27,870 bases of DNA from JANQLU01 sp964434955 (GTDB lineage: Bacteria > Planctomycetota > Planctomycetia > Pirellulales > Pirellulaceae). The stretch covers positions 1-27,870 of the forward strand of contig CAYSXI010000052.1 of the NCBI GenBank assembly GCA_964434955.1, given 5' to 3'. The number at the start of each line of letters is the position of its first letter. The first letter of the stretch is position 1. Shown here piece by piece: positions 16,604 to 25,594 of the stretch. The position numbers were made by a program, and so were the translations under genes. The notes beneath the pieces are model-generated. The model ran no database searches and was not told the origin of the DNA. It saw only the letters and a list, made by a program, of their open reading frames with translations.

Positions 16604-16981
16604 GACCGTCCATCCAGCAGCCCTACAAGCACGAAACGCCAGCGAGTGGTTCAAACAACAGATACAAGCACGAAGCGCAAGCGAGTGGTTCAAACAATAC
16701 ATACAAGCACGAAGCGCAAGCGAGTGGTTCAAACATCGAATACGAGCACGATAACTTCGGGCTCCCCAAAACCATTTCCTACGGGCCGAGCCCAACACCA
16801 ATTGACCTGCTTGATAAACTTTACCGGTTGCGGTGCTTGGCGAGACTTTCCCAATCGTAACAGCCAGACCGTTCTTTCTTTCGTCAATGCGCATGATCGA
16901 ATCAACCGGAGCGATCCGACCAATCGATGAAATGAATTAGGTCCGCCTGTTCCGAAAAGTCGTTGATGGTTCGTGCTCGTG
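16588..16981. other. Intergenic region with repeat array before the export operon
   Basis: The left third holds the 39-bp repeat array. The rest (16752-16981) contains no supported gene. A long frame across the region exists only because the repeat period is a multiple of three. The promoter of the TolC-like gene should lie in the right half. Confidence 0.6.
16625..16751. repeat. 39-bp tandem repeat, three copies plus a fragment
   Basis: Units start at 16625, 16664 and 16703 with ACAAGCACGAA(G/A)CGC and continue through GCGAGTGGTTCAAACA. A degenerate fourth start lies at 16742-16751. In the plus frame each unit encodes TSTKRKRVVQT-like peptides. I recall the ACAAGCACGAAGCGCAAGCG core as a recurrent intergenic element in planctomycete genomes. 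Confidence 0.95.
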
Positions 16982-19474
16982 ATGGCAAGCTCACAACATA
17001 ACGTCATTCTGATTCGGATCTGCATTGCGCTTCTGTTGGTCGGTGCCTCGACGATATTTCCGGGCTGCACCCGCCGCCACTATCGAATTCGCGCTGATCG
17101 CGAAGCCAGCCAACTGATAGCAAGTCGGCAGGCCGACCCACTATTTGCCATCCCCAATCGAGGCGTCCTGCCAGATCCTTCTTCGCGGATGGCAGAGGTT
17201 CACGATCAGGATCGAGGCCCTCGTCCTGTCGACGACGAGGTGGCGCGCCAATACCTGAATTGCCCAGACGGCAAGAACAATCGACGATACTGGCGAAAGA
17301 TACCGGAAACGGCTCCGATCGAGTCGCCTGTGTGGCAAGACTATCTCCAACTCAACGAGCAGGGGGAAGTGGTCATGACAAGGGAATCGGTTGTTCGGCT
17401 CGCTCAAACGCACTCACGCGACTACCAGGAAGAGTACGAGACCGTTTACTTTTCAGCGCTCGAGCTTTCAACGTCACGATTTGAATTCGACACGCAATAT
17501 TTCTCTGGAACGGGAACCGATTTTTTTGCCCAGGGGGACGGTGCTTCCGGAAACCGTCTGCTAACACAAAACTTGAGCAATGGTTTTTCGCGGAACCTGG
17601 CTGCCAGCGGGCAGTTCGCCGCTTCGATGGTCAATACGTTTTCGTGGGACCTGATCGGAAGCAACGTTTCGGCAGCCGGCGGGAGCATCGTGCTCGCACT
17701 GACTCAGCCATTTCTTCGGGGAGCCTTTCGGTTCGTCGCCCTCGAAGGCCTGAGCCAGGCCGAACGCGGGCTGCTTTACGCGGTGCGCAGTTTTGCGCGA
17801 TTCCGCCGTAACTTTTATCTGCAGGTGACGTCTGACTATCTCGGGTTGTTGGTTCAGTCCCAAGCGCTTCGAAATCAACGGGCCAACCTGGTGAGCCTGG
17901 AACTCAATCTCAAAGAGCACCAGGAAATGTTCAAAAAGGAGATGGTGCCGCAAATCCAGGTGGACCTGGTTTTTCAGCGATACCAAAGCGGGCGTATTGG
18001 AATCCTTTCAAGCGAACAGTCGCTGCAAGATTCGATGGATGATTTCAAGTTCACACTGGGCCTGCCACCGGGGACGAAGATCAAGATCGACGAAAGCCTG
18101 TTAAAACCATTTGAACTCAATAACCCGAAGCTCGATGAAATCCAAAAGAACATCGATACGACTTTTCTTCAGGTCCTGCAATTCTTGCCGCCGGATCCTT
18201 TTCCGGAAGATGAAGCCGCCAAAGCCTTGGATGCTTTGGAACGCTATGAAGTGCAGATGGCGAAAATCGTCCCTGAAGTGGATCGCGAGTGGAAACGCTG
18301 GGATGAAAAACTAAAGCAGGGCCCACCCAAAACGGCCGGGCCGGAAGAGAATTTGGATTTCGAACAGCAGCTGATTATCGCAAAACGAATTCGCGCATCA
18401 CTCGATTCACTTCAAACGGATTTCGCCGATTTGAAATCGAAACAACTGACTCGACGCACGACAATCGATGCTCTCGCCGCGCCCGATAAGTGGAAACGAA
18501 TCAGTGACGAAATCGGAAAGACATTGCGAAAACAGTTGACGCGACTTTTCATTGCACAAACTCAAACACGACTGTTTTTGATCGACATTCAACGTTTTGA
18601 TCTGACCCAGGAAGAGGCCGTCGCGGTCGCCTTTGAAAACCGTCTGGATCTGAAGAATCAACGTGCACGAGTGACCGACGCTTATCGCCAGGTTGAATTG
18701 GCTGCGGACAACTTGCAAAGTGACTTGAGTTTGACCGGAACGGCAACCATCGGGACGGACAACCTGAAGAAAAACGCTTTCTCTTTTGATTCTGAGGCCA
18801 ACAACTACGAATTGAGTGTCCAGTTTGACGGCCCACTCAATCGGCGCGTGGAACGTAACACATATCGAGCTGCTCAAGTCCTTTATCAACAAGCAAGGCG
18901 AAGCTACATGGCGACGGAAGATTCGATTGCCCGTCAGGTTCGCGCGGACATCCGTCGACTGCGAATCAGCTGGTTGAATTTTCAGATTTCGCGGCAGCAG
19001 CTTATCGCCGCTTCCCGCCAAGTCGACGAAGCCCAGTTCAATCTTCGAAGCACGACGCAGGCAAGTTCGAATCTGACTCGAGATTTGTTGGACGCACTTT
19101 CGCTCCTGTTAGACGCAAAAAACAACCTGATTCAGAACTGGATCAGCTACGAAATTGGCAGAATCGCGCTATTTGTGGATCTTGAACTGTTATACTTGAG
19201 TGATGAGGGCATTTGGCTGAACGAAGACCTCAATCCGGGGATTGAATTGAACCGTTCATCGGATTTGCCGCTCATGAAGACTTCGCCCGCTCAAAACGAA
19301 CCTTTGGATCGACCACAGAGCCATGTCCGTTCAGCCAACGCCGCAAACCCAACCCTCGGAAAGCGGACCGAACGTCGCAATGCCGACGAACGGCGAAGTT
19401 CAACAGGAATCATCTCCGCAAACCGATTCGACGAGCGGGCGAGCAAACCCGACTCAGGCACAGCAATCCGCTGA
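16982..19474 (+). CDS. TolC-family outer-membrane efflux lipoprotein
   Basis: The product has 830 residues from the ATG at 16982 (GTG at 16973 also possible). A hydrophobic signal ends in IFPGC, giving a probable lipid-anchored C29. Two OEP-type halves are visible: the first around residues 125-390, with AQTHSRDYQEEYE and the helix FARFRRNFYLQVTSDYLGLLVQ; the second from about 535, with AVAVAFENRLDLKNQRARV and the helix RRLRISWLNFQISRQQL. Between them lies a charged insert (about 400-525) that most TolC proteins lack. It should form the outer-membrane channel of the export complex with the two following genes. The last 152 bp overlap the adaptor gene in another frame, so its low-complexity C terminus may be dictated by that overlap. 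Confidence 0.9.
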   Translation: MASSQHNVILIRICIALLLVGASTIFPGCTRRHYRIRADREASQLIASRQADPLFAIPNRGVLPDPSSRMAEVHDQDRGPRPVDDEVARQYLNCPDGKNNRRYWRKIPETAPIESPVWQDYLQLNEQGEVVMTRESVVRLAQTHSRDYQEEYETVYFSALELSTSRFEFDTQYFSGTGTDFFAQGDGASGNRLLTQNLSNGFSRNLAASGQFAASMVNTFSWDLIGSNVSAAGGSIVLALTQPFLRGAFRFVALEGLSQAERGLLYAVRSFARFRRNFYLQVTSDYLGLLVQSQALRNQRANLVSLELNLKEHQEMFKKEMVPQIQVDLVFQRYQSGRIGILSSEQSLQDSMDDFKFTLGLPPGTKIKIDESLLKPFELNNPKLDEIQKNIDTTFLQVLQFLPPDPFPEDEAAKALDALERYEVQMAKIVPEVDREWKRWDEKLKQGPPKTAGPEENLDFEQQLIIAKRIRASLDSLQTDFADLKSKQLTRRTTIDALAAPDKWKRISDEIGKTLRKQLTRLFIAQTQTRLFLIDIQRFDLTQEEAVAVAFENRLDLKNQRARVTDAYRQVELAADNLQSDLSLTGTATIGTDNLKKNAFSFDSEANNYELSVQFDGPLNRRVERNTYRAAQVLYQQARRSYMATEDSIARQVRADIRRLRISWLNFQISRQQLIAASRQVDEAQFNLRSTTQASSNLTRDLLDALSLLLDAKNNLIQNWISYEIGRIALFVDLELLYLSDEGIWLNEDLNPGIELNRSSDLPLMKTSPAQNEPLDRPQSHVRSANAANPTLGKRTERRNADERRSSTGIISANRFDERASKPDSGTAIR

Positions 19475-21038
19475 GAATTCTTCGGCAAGCCAACCGAGTG
19501 CCCCGAATCGTGGACGAGGCGTTTGGTGGATCGCGGGTGGCCTCAGCTTTGTTCTCTTGCTTTCAGCCGCGTGGGTCTTGCGAGGACTCTTTGGATTCGG
19601 CGGTGATCAGCCGGACGACAGCCTGTTGTTTACGGTCGTCAAAACGAGCCTTCGTGATATCGTTGTGGAACGAGGGTCGTTGGAAAGCCAATCGACGGTT
19701 CGAGGAAAATGTGAAGTCCCGGGCTATCAGCACAAAATTGTGTTTATCGTTCCCGAGGGTTCGACGGTTCAGAAAGGCGCGGTTGTCGTCAAGCTCGATA
19801 CCAGCGAGCTGGACAAAGCGATTGCCCAACACCGGATCAACACCAACACCGCAGAAGGCCTGTTGGAACAAGCCAAGCAGGAATACGAAGTCCAGCTCAA
19901 TACGAACGAGAGCAGTATCAAAGCCGCGGAGCTGGAAGTCAAACTTGCGGACCTGGATCTCGAGAAGTACTTAAAAGGCGACTTTGAAGCGGAAGTCGCA
20001 GAAATCGAACGGAGTATCGCCGAAGCCAAAGCCGAGCTCGAGAAGAACTCGGAGGAACTTCAGAATCTCCGCGAACTTGTCAAAGATGGTTTTCGTTCTC
20101 CCACCCAGCTGCAGGAGTTGGAGCTCCGGGTTCAAGTTGCAAAATTTCGTTTGGAACGAGACGAACAGAAACTTGACGTCAAGAAACGATTCGACAAGCC
20201 AAGGAAAGAAACGGAGTTCCGATTCAAGGCGGACGAAGCGAAACGAAAGCTGGCACGGGCAAAGAAGACGGCGGACGCCCAGAAGAAGAAAGCAAAATCA
20301 AAGATACAACAGGCCGACAATACGCATAAGATGCGGCAACAGGAGTTGCAGGAGTTCGAGAAGTATCTCTCGAATTGCACGATCAAGGCTCCGCAGAATG
20401 GGACCGTGGCCTATGCGAATCGGCCCTGGTACGATGCCAGCGAGCGGATTCGAGAAGGTGCGACGGTTCGAAAAAACCAGGAAATATTTCACTTGCCTGA
20501 CATGACCAAAATGCAGGTCAAAGTGAATGTTCACGAATCGGTCATCAACAAGATCAAGGAAAAACAGGTTGCCAAGATTCGAATCGACTCGTTTCCAGAC
20601 CAGGTATTTACGGGCACGGTCACGAAAGTCGCGCAGTTGGCAAGTTCTTCCTGGGCTTCCAATTCAAAGAACTACGAGGCCATTGTTCAGATCGATTCGT
20701 TCGCGGCGACGCTGAAACTCAAGCCAGGGATGACAGCCGAAGTTGAGTTTCTGGTGGGTGTCTACAAGGACGTCGTTGCAATTCCGGTCAACGCCATCAC
20801 CGAACACTTTCAACAATCCTACGTTTATGTTTACAAGAACGGCAAGTTCGAAAGACGGCAGGTGAAGGTTGGACGAAGCACGACGTCTTTCATTGAGATT
20901 GTCGACGGAGTCGAAGCCGGCGATGTGATCGCGATGGATGCCTACCGTCGTGGCATGATTGATTTTGGCGACGCGGAACGAGCCGCCAAAGAATCGCCCT
21001 CCGACGACAAAAAAGAAACTCCAACGGTCACGAAATAA
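19323..21038 (+). CDS. HlyD/MacA-type periplasmic adaptor
   Basis: A 571-residue membrane-fusion protein. Residues 1-64 are Gln/Ser/Pro-rich and cytoplasmic. GVWWIAGG... (about 66-92) is the single membrane anchor. The split lipoyl domain is seen as VPGYQHKIVFIVPEGSTVQKGAVV and CTIKAPQNGTVAYA, separated by a long charged coiled-coil hairpin (about 158-346), whose length suits contact with a TolC partner. The beta-barrel and membrane-proximal domains follow, with VNVHESVINKI and VAIPVNAI. The start overlaps the TolC gene: the only Met codons before the anchor are at 19323 and 19380, and both lie inside the upstream gene. It acts between the TolC-like channel and the permease; transported substrate unknown. 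Confidence 0.92.
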   Translation: MSVQPTPQTQPSESGPNVAMPTNGEVQQESSPQTDSTSGRANPTQAQQSAENSSASQPSAPNRGRGVWWIAGGLSFVLLLSAAWVLRGLFGFGGDQPDDSLLFTVVKTSLRDIVVERGSLESQSTVRGKCEVPGYQHKIVFIVPEGSTVQKGAVVVKLDTSELDKAIAQHRINTNTAEGLLEQAKQEYEVQLNTNESSIKAAELEVKLADLDLEKYLKGDFEAEVAEIERSIAEAKAELEKNSEELQNLRELVKDGFRSPTQLQELELRVQVAKFRLERDEQKLDVKKRFDKPRKETEFRFKADEAKRKLARAKKTADAQKKKAKSKIQQADNTHKMRQQELQEFEKYLSNCTIKAPQNGTVAYANRPWYDASERIREGATVRKNQEIFHLPDMTKMQVKVNVHESVINKIKEKQVAKIRIDSFPDQVFTGTVTKVAQLASSSWASNSKNYEAIVQIDSFAATLKLKPGMTAEVEFLVGVYKDVVAIPVNAITEHFQQSYVYVYKNGKFERRQVKVGRSTTSFIEIVDGVEAGDVIAMDAYRRGMIDFGDAERAAKESPSDDKKETPTVTK

Positions 21039-21070
21039 TTAATTGGAGTTCAGGTTGATTCAACCAAGGG

Positions 21071-22405
21071 ATGGCGAGGGAACGCCGAGCTGAAAAGAAA
21101 AACATGTTCTCACGCACGCCGCAACTCACTCAGATTCAAGCGCTTTTTCAAACTGCGATTCGTAGTTTGATGCTCCATAAATTGCGCTCACTGTTGACGG
21201 TCATTGGGCTCGTGTTTGGTGTGGCGTCGGTGATCATCATGTTGGCCGTCGCGGAAGGAGCGAACGAAGATGCACAGAAACAAATTGAGTCCCTGGGTGT
21301 TACCAATGTGATTGTCCGCAGCGTCAAGCCTTCCAAGGACAATCAGGAACAAATCAACGACAACGGGGGAAACTTTACGCTTGCATTTGGACTGACGGAC
21401 GAGGACTTGTTGCGAATGGATGAGCTCATTCCGAATGTTCGCAACATGACTCCTCAACGCGAGTACCAACAGGAGGCCCGCTACCGCGACAAGGCATTGG
21501 AAGCCCGGATTGTGGGGGTTCGTCCCAATTATGTCCAAGCGAATCGCCTGAAGATCGCTCGCGGTCGATTTGTGCAGCCGAATGACCTCAAGTTTGCCAA
21601 GAACATTTGCGTGATTGGAGAAGAGACCGCGAGGAAGCTTTTTCAGTTCGAATCGCCCATCGGCAAGTCGGTACAGGTTGGCAGTCACTTGTTTCGGGTT
21701 GTCGGCGTGACCGGCTATCGAACGCCATCGGCAGGAATCGGCTCGAGTCTTTCGGCCCAGGACTACAATCGTGACATCTACATTCCTGCGACTACCGATC
21801 GCGCGCGAATCGGTGACGTTATCTACAACGTCGAACAAGGAAACTTCTCCGAAAAACGAATTGAGATCAGTCAAATCACGGTCGAAGTCGACGACATGAA
21901 TCATGTCGAGGAAACGGCGGCCCTGATCGATTCGCTGCTTGCCAAGTACCATCCGAAAAAAGACTACCGGATTACGGTTCCACTCGACTTGCTCGAGCAG
22001 GCCAAGGAAACACAACGGATCTTCAATTTCGTGCTCGGCTCCACCGCTGCGATTTCGCTTTTGGTTGGCGGGATCGGAATCATGAACATCATGTTGGCAA
22101 CCGTCAGTGAACGAACCCAGGAAATCGGGATTCGACGAGCTTTGGGCGCGACCCAGTCCGCGATAATTGTGCAATTCATTTTTGAGACCATGGTATTGTC
22201 GTTGGTGGGAACAGTGCTGGGCTTAGCGCTCGGTGTGTTTGCGCCATATTTCGTTACACTGGCTTCGGGAATGAACACGAAAATTGTTCTATGGGCACCG
22301 CTGGTCGCCGCAACCGTTTCGATGGTCGTCGGGGTCGGATTCGGAATCTACCCAGCCCGCCAGGCAGCGATGCTGGATCCGATCGAAGCCCTCCGCCGAG
22401 TCTAA
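21071..22405 (+). CDS. MacB-like ABC transporter permease (FtsX family, no ATPase domain)
   Basis: The product has 444 residues. TM1 is in LRSLLTVIGLVFGVASVIIM, followed by a MacB-type periplasmic domain (about 65-310), then three C-terminal helices with the diagnostic GGIGIMNIMLATVSERTQEIGIRRALGA and the end YPARQAAMLDPIEALRRV. This is the mechanotransmission half of MacB/LolCE-type exporters. Unlike E. coli MacB there is no N-terminal nucleotide-binding domain, and no separate ATPase gene lies in the 32-bp space after the adaptor or elsewhere in the window. The start may be the ATG at 21071 or that at 21104; neither has a good ribosome site. It ends three bases before the stop of the convergent YfhO-like gene. 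Confidence 0.92.
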   Translation: MARERRAEKKNMFSRTPQLTQIQALFQTAIRSLMLHKLRSLLTVIGLVFGVASVIIMLAVAEGANEDAQKQIESLGVTNVIVRSVKPSKDNQEQINDNGGNFTLAFGLTDEDLLRMDELIPNVRNMTPQREYQQEARYRDKALEARIVGVRPNYVQANRLKIARGRFVQPNDLKFAKNICVIGEETARKLFQFESPIGKSVQVGSHLFRVVGVTGYRTPSAGIGSSLSAQDYNRDIYIPATTDRARIGDVIYNVEQGNFSEKRIEISQITVEVDDMNHVEETAALIDSLLAKYHPKKDYRITVPLDLLEQAKETQRIFNFVLGSTAAISLLVGGIGIMNIMLATVSERTQEIGIRRALGATQSAIIVQFIFETMVLSLVGTVLGLALGVFAPYFVTLASGMNTKIVLWAPLVAATVSMVVGVGFGIYPARQAAMLDPIEALRRV

Positions 22406-22408
22406 GAC

Positions 22409-25006
22409 TTATCCGGGTGGACGTCGGTTGCGAATGGCCGTTAGCAGAGCAAAGGTGATGTAGGCAAGTAGCAGATGCCAGGCGACGGCGCTGATCCAAA
22501 CTCCGCGATCAAAATTCTTCGGTCGGTAGCGAAGTTCAATAAAACACTTTTTCGGATTCTTCTCAAACGCCGCGATTACCGAATCCGGGATCTCTTCCAC
22601 GATCATGCAGCTTTCGTTGTAGGGTCGAATGCGGCAGGGCAGCGATCCGTCTTCAAGCAGCCATTGGCCGGTCCACCCGGGAGCCCAGGCCATGGGAATA
22701 AGAACGTTGTTGCGCTCAATACCGCGTGGGGCCAACAAGTACCGACCATTTGACATTCGATCCGGAATGCACATCCTTCGCTCTGCGAGTGGATCTCGTG
22801 GCAGGATCCGAATCGAAAACTCGTTTGATTCGTAGGCATTCAAGGGTTCAAACTGATTCCAGAATTCATTGTCGGCTTCCTCGCCGAATCCCATAAGCAC
22901 GACGCGCAAATCATAGTCCTGCAAGTTCTCGTTGCCTTTGGCAGGTGCGTACCACGGATTCGAATAAACCAGGTTCGGAGTCATGAAATCCATCGACGCG
23001 GCGGAGGGTTCGATCGAGTTGAAGGAGCCAACCAAGGAAAGGTCATCGAGCAAATGAAATTTTGGGTAGAGCGACTCACGTTGCCAACGAATGATCTCGT
23101 CCAGTCGACTTTTTGAACTGGTCGTCGCCCACTCGTGGGGGAAATGGTGGTCGCGCGAGAATCTCATGATTCGATGGGGAGGTCCCTGGAATTTGCCCCC
23201 AAACTCGTTCTCGAATCGTTGTCTAAGTTTGGCAACGGATTCTGGCTGGTTGTCGATAGAATCGCTTTGGACCGTCAAAACCAGCCAGCCGTTTGCCAAC
23301 AAGATTTCCAGGCTGGTGACCATGACGACGCCGATCAACACCTGTTTCGCATTGGCACTTCCCTTTTGATAAAGCATCAAAGCGACAAGTAGAAAAGCAA
23401 GAACCGTCATTGTTGATCCAAGACCGGTGAGGATATCTCGCACGCACCCGGATGCATCAAAAGGGCCATAAGTCTCGTGAGCGCCGATTTTGCTAATGCC
23501 TTCCTGAAACCCGAACGCGGGAAGCAATACGTACATGGCGGCAAGCAACGTGGCCGCGAGCAACATGAATGCGGCTGGGCGAAGCCATTTGCTTTTGGCG
23601 AGCGCACGCGCCCGCATTTGCCTCGCAGCGAGAATACTGATTCCCAGCGTCGCCACGACAAACAGTTTTGCCGGGTAACGAAACACCACGTACTTGGGAA
23701 AGAGCACAACGAAAAACCAATACAATCCGCCCACCGCTCCATGCGTATCTTTTAGAAGCTCGACTCCAAACCAATTGGCGATAAATTGGATGGCCCAACC
23801 CAAGCCGTATACGCCGAGCGAGCCTAGCAAGAACAAAAGCGTTGACCAGCTAAGCCAAACGCTCGCTCGATTGCGGCCGCGAAATCGAAATGCGAGTAGA
23901 CCGAGAAGCGCTGGCAAAATTCCAAGATAGAGCGAGGGAGTCCAAATCTTTGGAACTCCGCGAAAAGGCAATGTCCAACGCCGAAACACGGGAAGCCATT
24001 TGCCCGTATTGTTGGGCCAGATCAACTGAGTGAGTGCCCAAGGCGGGATACTAAAATCGTAAATGTCACGGTGGTGAGTTTCGGCTTTGGGTGTTTTCAA
24101 AAATCCGTCGCGAAGTTTCGTTGTTAGCGGAGTCGACTCTTCATCGGGCTGGGCTAGGTCACCGAGTGCCGACGGAATCTCAAACAGGCTTCGCGGCGCT
24201 TCGCCCGCTTGTCGATTTCGCTCGCTGAACTTTGAGTAAGAGGCGGTCGGAAGAAGCTGAATGGCAGCCAAGGAAACCGAAAAGACTCCGACCAATCCAA
24301 ACCCCAGCAGGTTCTTCAGGAGTTGACCCGCAGCGTCTTTCAAAATGCCGCGTGACCAATGACTCCAGAACTGTTGTCCAATCAGAAGTCCGCCGAGCAA
24401 TGCGCTGTGGTAGGCCATCTGCGGATCACCCGCCAGCGCCATCATGGCAAGCGTCATCGCCGTCCACGGCACCATCGCCCGCTTGCGTTTTCGAATCAAC
24501 AACCACCAGCAGCCCAGCGACCAGGGCAGCCAGGCCGCACCGACCAAAAAAACGATATTGCAAACCTGGAACAGGACGGAACCGCTGAGCGAAAATGAGA
24601 TGGCAGCAAGTGTCGCCCCGGCCCGGTTCGCGCGCAGCACGTGAGCCAACCAAAAAGCCCCAAAAGCTGCCAGCAACGAATGCAGGTAAACATACAGTCC
24701 AAATCGAGAGGCGTAGGGCAGGGCACGAAAAAGAAAAATCGCCTTCCCGGGGTAGAACATGCTCGTGGTCGCGTCCTCGACCACTGGAACTCCGAAGTTG
24801 TCATCCGGGTTCCAGAACGGAATTTCCCCCAGCTCGTTTTGGCGATCAATCCAGCGAAACAGGGGGTAGTACATGAACGCCGAGTCGCGAAACCCGGGAG
24901 CTTTCACGCCGACCGCCATCGGGCCCAACAGATAGCTGTGTATGCCGATAATCAGCGCAAATGGCGCGATCCAAACGAGTAATCGGATTATGGCCGACTT
25001 CGGCAT
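22409..25006 (-). CDS. YfhO-like large polytopic membrane protein
   Basis: The product has 865 residues from the ATG at 25006, chosen for GGAG six bases upstream; the frame also allows an ATG at 25060 (883 residues). The N-terminal two thirds contain many hydrophobic helices. The first extracytoplasmic loop carries FRDSAFMYYPLFRWI and FWNPDDNFGVP, as in YfhO and related GT-C-like membrane proteins. A C-terminal soluble part (about residues 570-840) precedes a final helix. YfhO of Bacillus takes part in glycosylation of lipoteichoic acid; in planctomycetes the role is unknown, most likely transfer of a sugar or other group to an envelope polymer or protein. It is downstream of the ATP synthase operon but separated by a terminator. 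Confidence 0.8.
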   Translation of the reverse strand: MPKSAIIRLLVWIAPFALIIGIHSYLLGPMAVGVKAPGFRDSAFMYYPLFRWIDRQNELGEIPFWNPDDNFGVPVVEDATTSMFYPGKAIFLFRALPYASRFGLYVYLHSLLAAFGAFWLAHVLRANRAGATLAAISFSLSGSVLFQVCNIVFLVGAAWLPWSLGCWWLLIRKRKRAMVPWTAMTLAMMALAGDPQMAYHSALLGGLLIGQQFWSHWSRGILKDAAGQLLKNLLGFGLVGVFSVSLAAIQLLPTASYSKFSERNRQAGEAPRSLFEIPSALGDLAQPDEESTPLTTKLRDGFLKTPKAETHHRDIYDFSIPPWALTQLIWPNNTGKWLPVFRRWTLPFRGVPKIWTPSLYLGILPALLGLLAFRFRGRNRASVWLSWSTLLFLLGSLGVYGLGWAIQFIANWFGVELLKDTHGAVGGLYWFFVVLFPKYVVFRYPAKLFVVATLGISILAARQMRARALAKSKWLRPAAFMLLAATLLAAMYVLLPAFGFQEGISKIGAHETYGPFDASGCVRDILTGLGSTMTVLAFLLVALMLYQKGSANAKQVLIGVVMVTSLEILLANGWLVLTVQSDSIDNQPESVAKLRQRFENEFGGKFQGPPHRIMRFSRDHHFPHEWATTSSKSRLDEIIRWQRESLYPKFHLLDDLSLVGSFNSIEPSAASMDFMTPNLVYSNPWYAPAKGNENLQDYDLRVVLMGFGEEADNEFWNQFEPLNAYESNEFSIRILPRDPLAERRMCIPDRMSNGRYLLAPRGIERNNVLIPMAWAPGWTGQWLLEDGSLPCRIRPYNESCMIVEEIPDSVIAAFEKNPKKCFIELRYRPKNFDRGVWISAVAWHLLLAYITFALLTAIRNRRPPG

Positions 25007-25098
25007 CCCAGACTCCGCAACGCGAGAACACCACCACGATACCGGATTCCACGATTTCATTCAGCGCCAGCCTTGGCGGCTTCCAATGTCCCAAATTC

Positions 25099-25126
25099 AA
25101 AAAAAACGCACGAGAAACTCGTGCGT
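25099..25126 (-). terminator. Rho-independent terminator of the ATP synthase operon
   Basis: On the minus strand ACGCACGAG pairs with CTCGTGCGT around the loop TTT, followed by eight T residues. It lies 26 bp after the atpC stop codon. Confidence 0.93.
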
Positions 25127-25151
25127 GGGATATTCGATGATTCAGTAGGAA

Positions 25152-25535
25152 CTAGCCTTGTCCCAACTTGATCTGCGCTGAAGCTTGGTCGATCGCTCGA
25201 CGTTTCAGTTCTGCCTGATCGGCGGTCTTGCTTTCCATGTTCTGGGCAGCTTCTAATGCTTGCCGTGCCGCGGCAACATCGATTTCCGAAACGGGGATCG
25301 CTCGACCTGTCAGAACGGAAACGACATTGTCGGCGACCTGAACAAAGCCTCCGTCGACATAGTAACGCAAGTTCGATCCGCCGACCGAAATTTGCATTTC
25401 GCCGAAACCAAGCCGTCCAATCATCGGGGCGTGGTTGTCGAGGATTCCCTGCGAGCCATCGTATAGAGGCAGCGTAAGCGAATCCGCTTTCTCATCGAGT
25501 GCCGTATTTTCGGGCGTGACCACTACAACTTGCAT
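25152..25535 (-). CDS. atpC: F1 ATP synthase epsilon subunit
   Basis: A 127-residue epsilon subunit. The N-terminal beta-barrel is evident from VVVVTPENTALDEKADSLTLPLYDGSQGILDNHAPMIGRL and YYVDGGFVQVADNVVSVL. The C-terminal helical part (EIDVAAARQALEAAQ onward) is present but short. The subunit couples the gamma shaft to the c-ring and regulates ATP hydrolysis. GAGGT eight bases before the ATG is a good ribosome site. It is the last gene of the atp operon, 59 bp after atpD, and is followed by a terminator. Confidence 0.96.
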   Translation of the reverse strand: MQVVVVTPENTALDEKADSLTLPLYDGSQGILDNHAPMIGRLGFGEMQISVGGSNLRYYVDGGFVQVADNVVSVLTGRAIPVSEIDVAAARQALEAAQNMESKTADQAELKRRAIDQASAQIKLGQG

Positions 25536-25594
25536 TGTCTCGGACCTCGGTTCTTTCTAGGTCGAATGACCTGTTTCGTTGACGATGCTGGTGA

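Noticed and set aside
16640..16740. GGTTCAAAC segments as tRNA T-loops
   Set aside because: They recur with the 39-bp unit and no acceptor or anticodon stem can be drawn.
16625..16751. 39-bp array as a CRISPR
   Set aside because: Units abut without unique spacers and there are no cas genes.
16559..16930. 123-residue frame across the 39-bp repeat
   Set aside because: It overlaps the cysE end and stays open only because the repeat period is a multiple of three.
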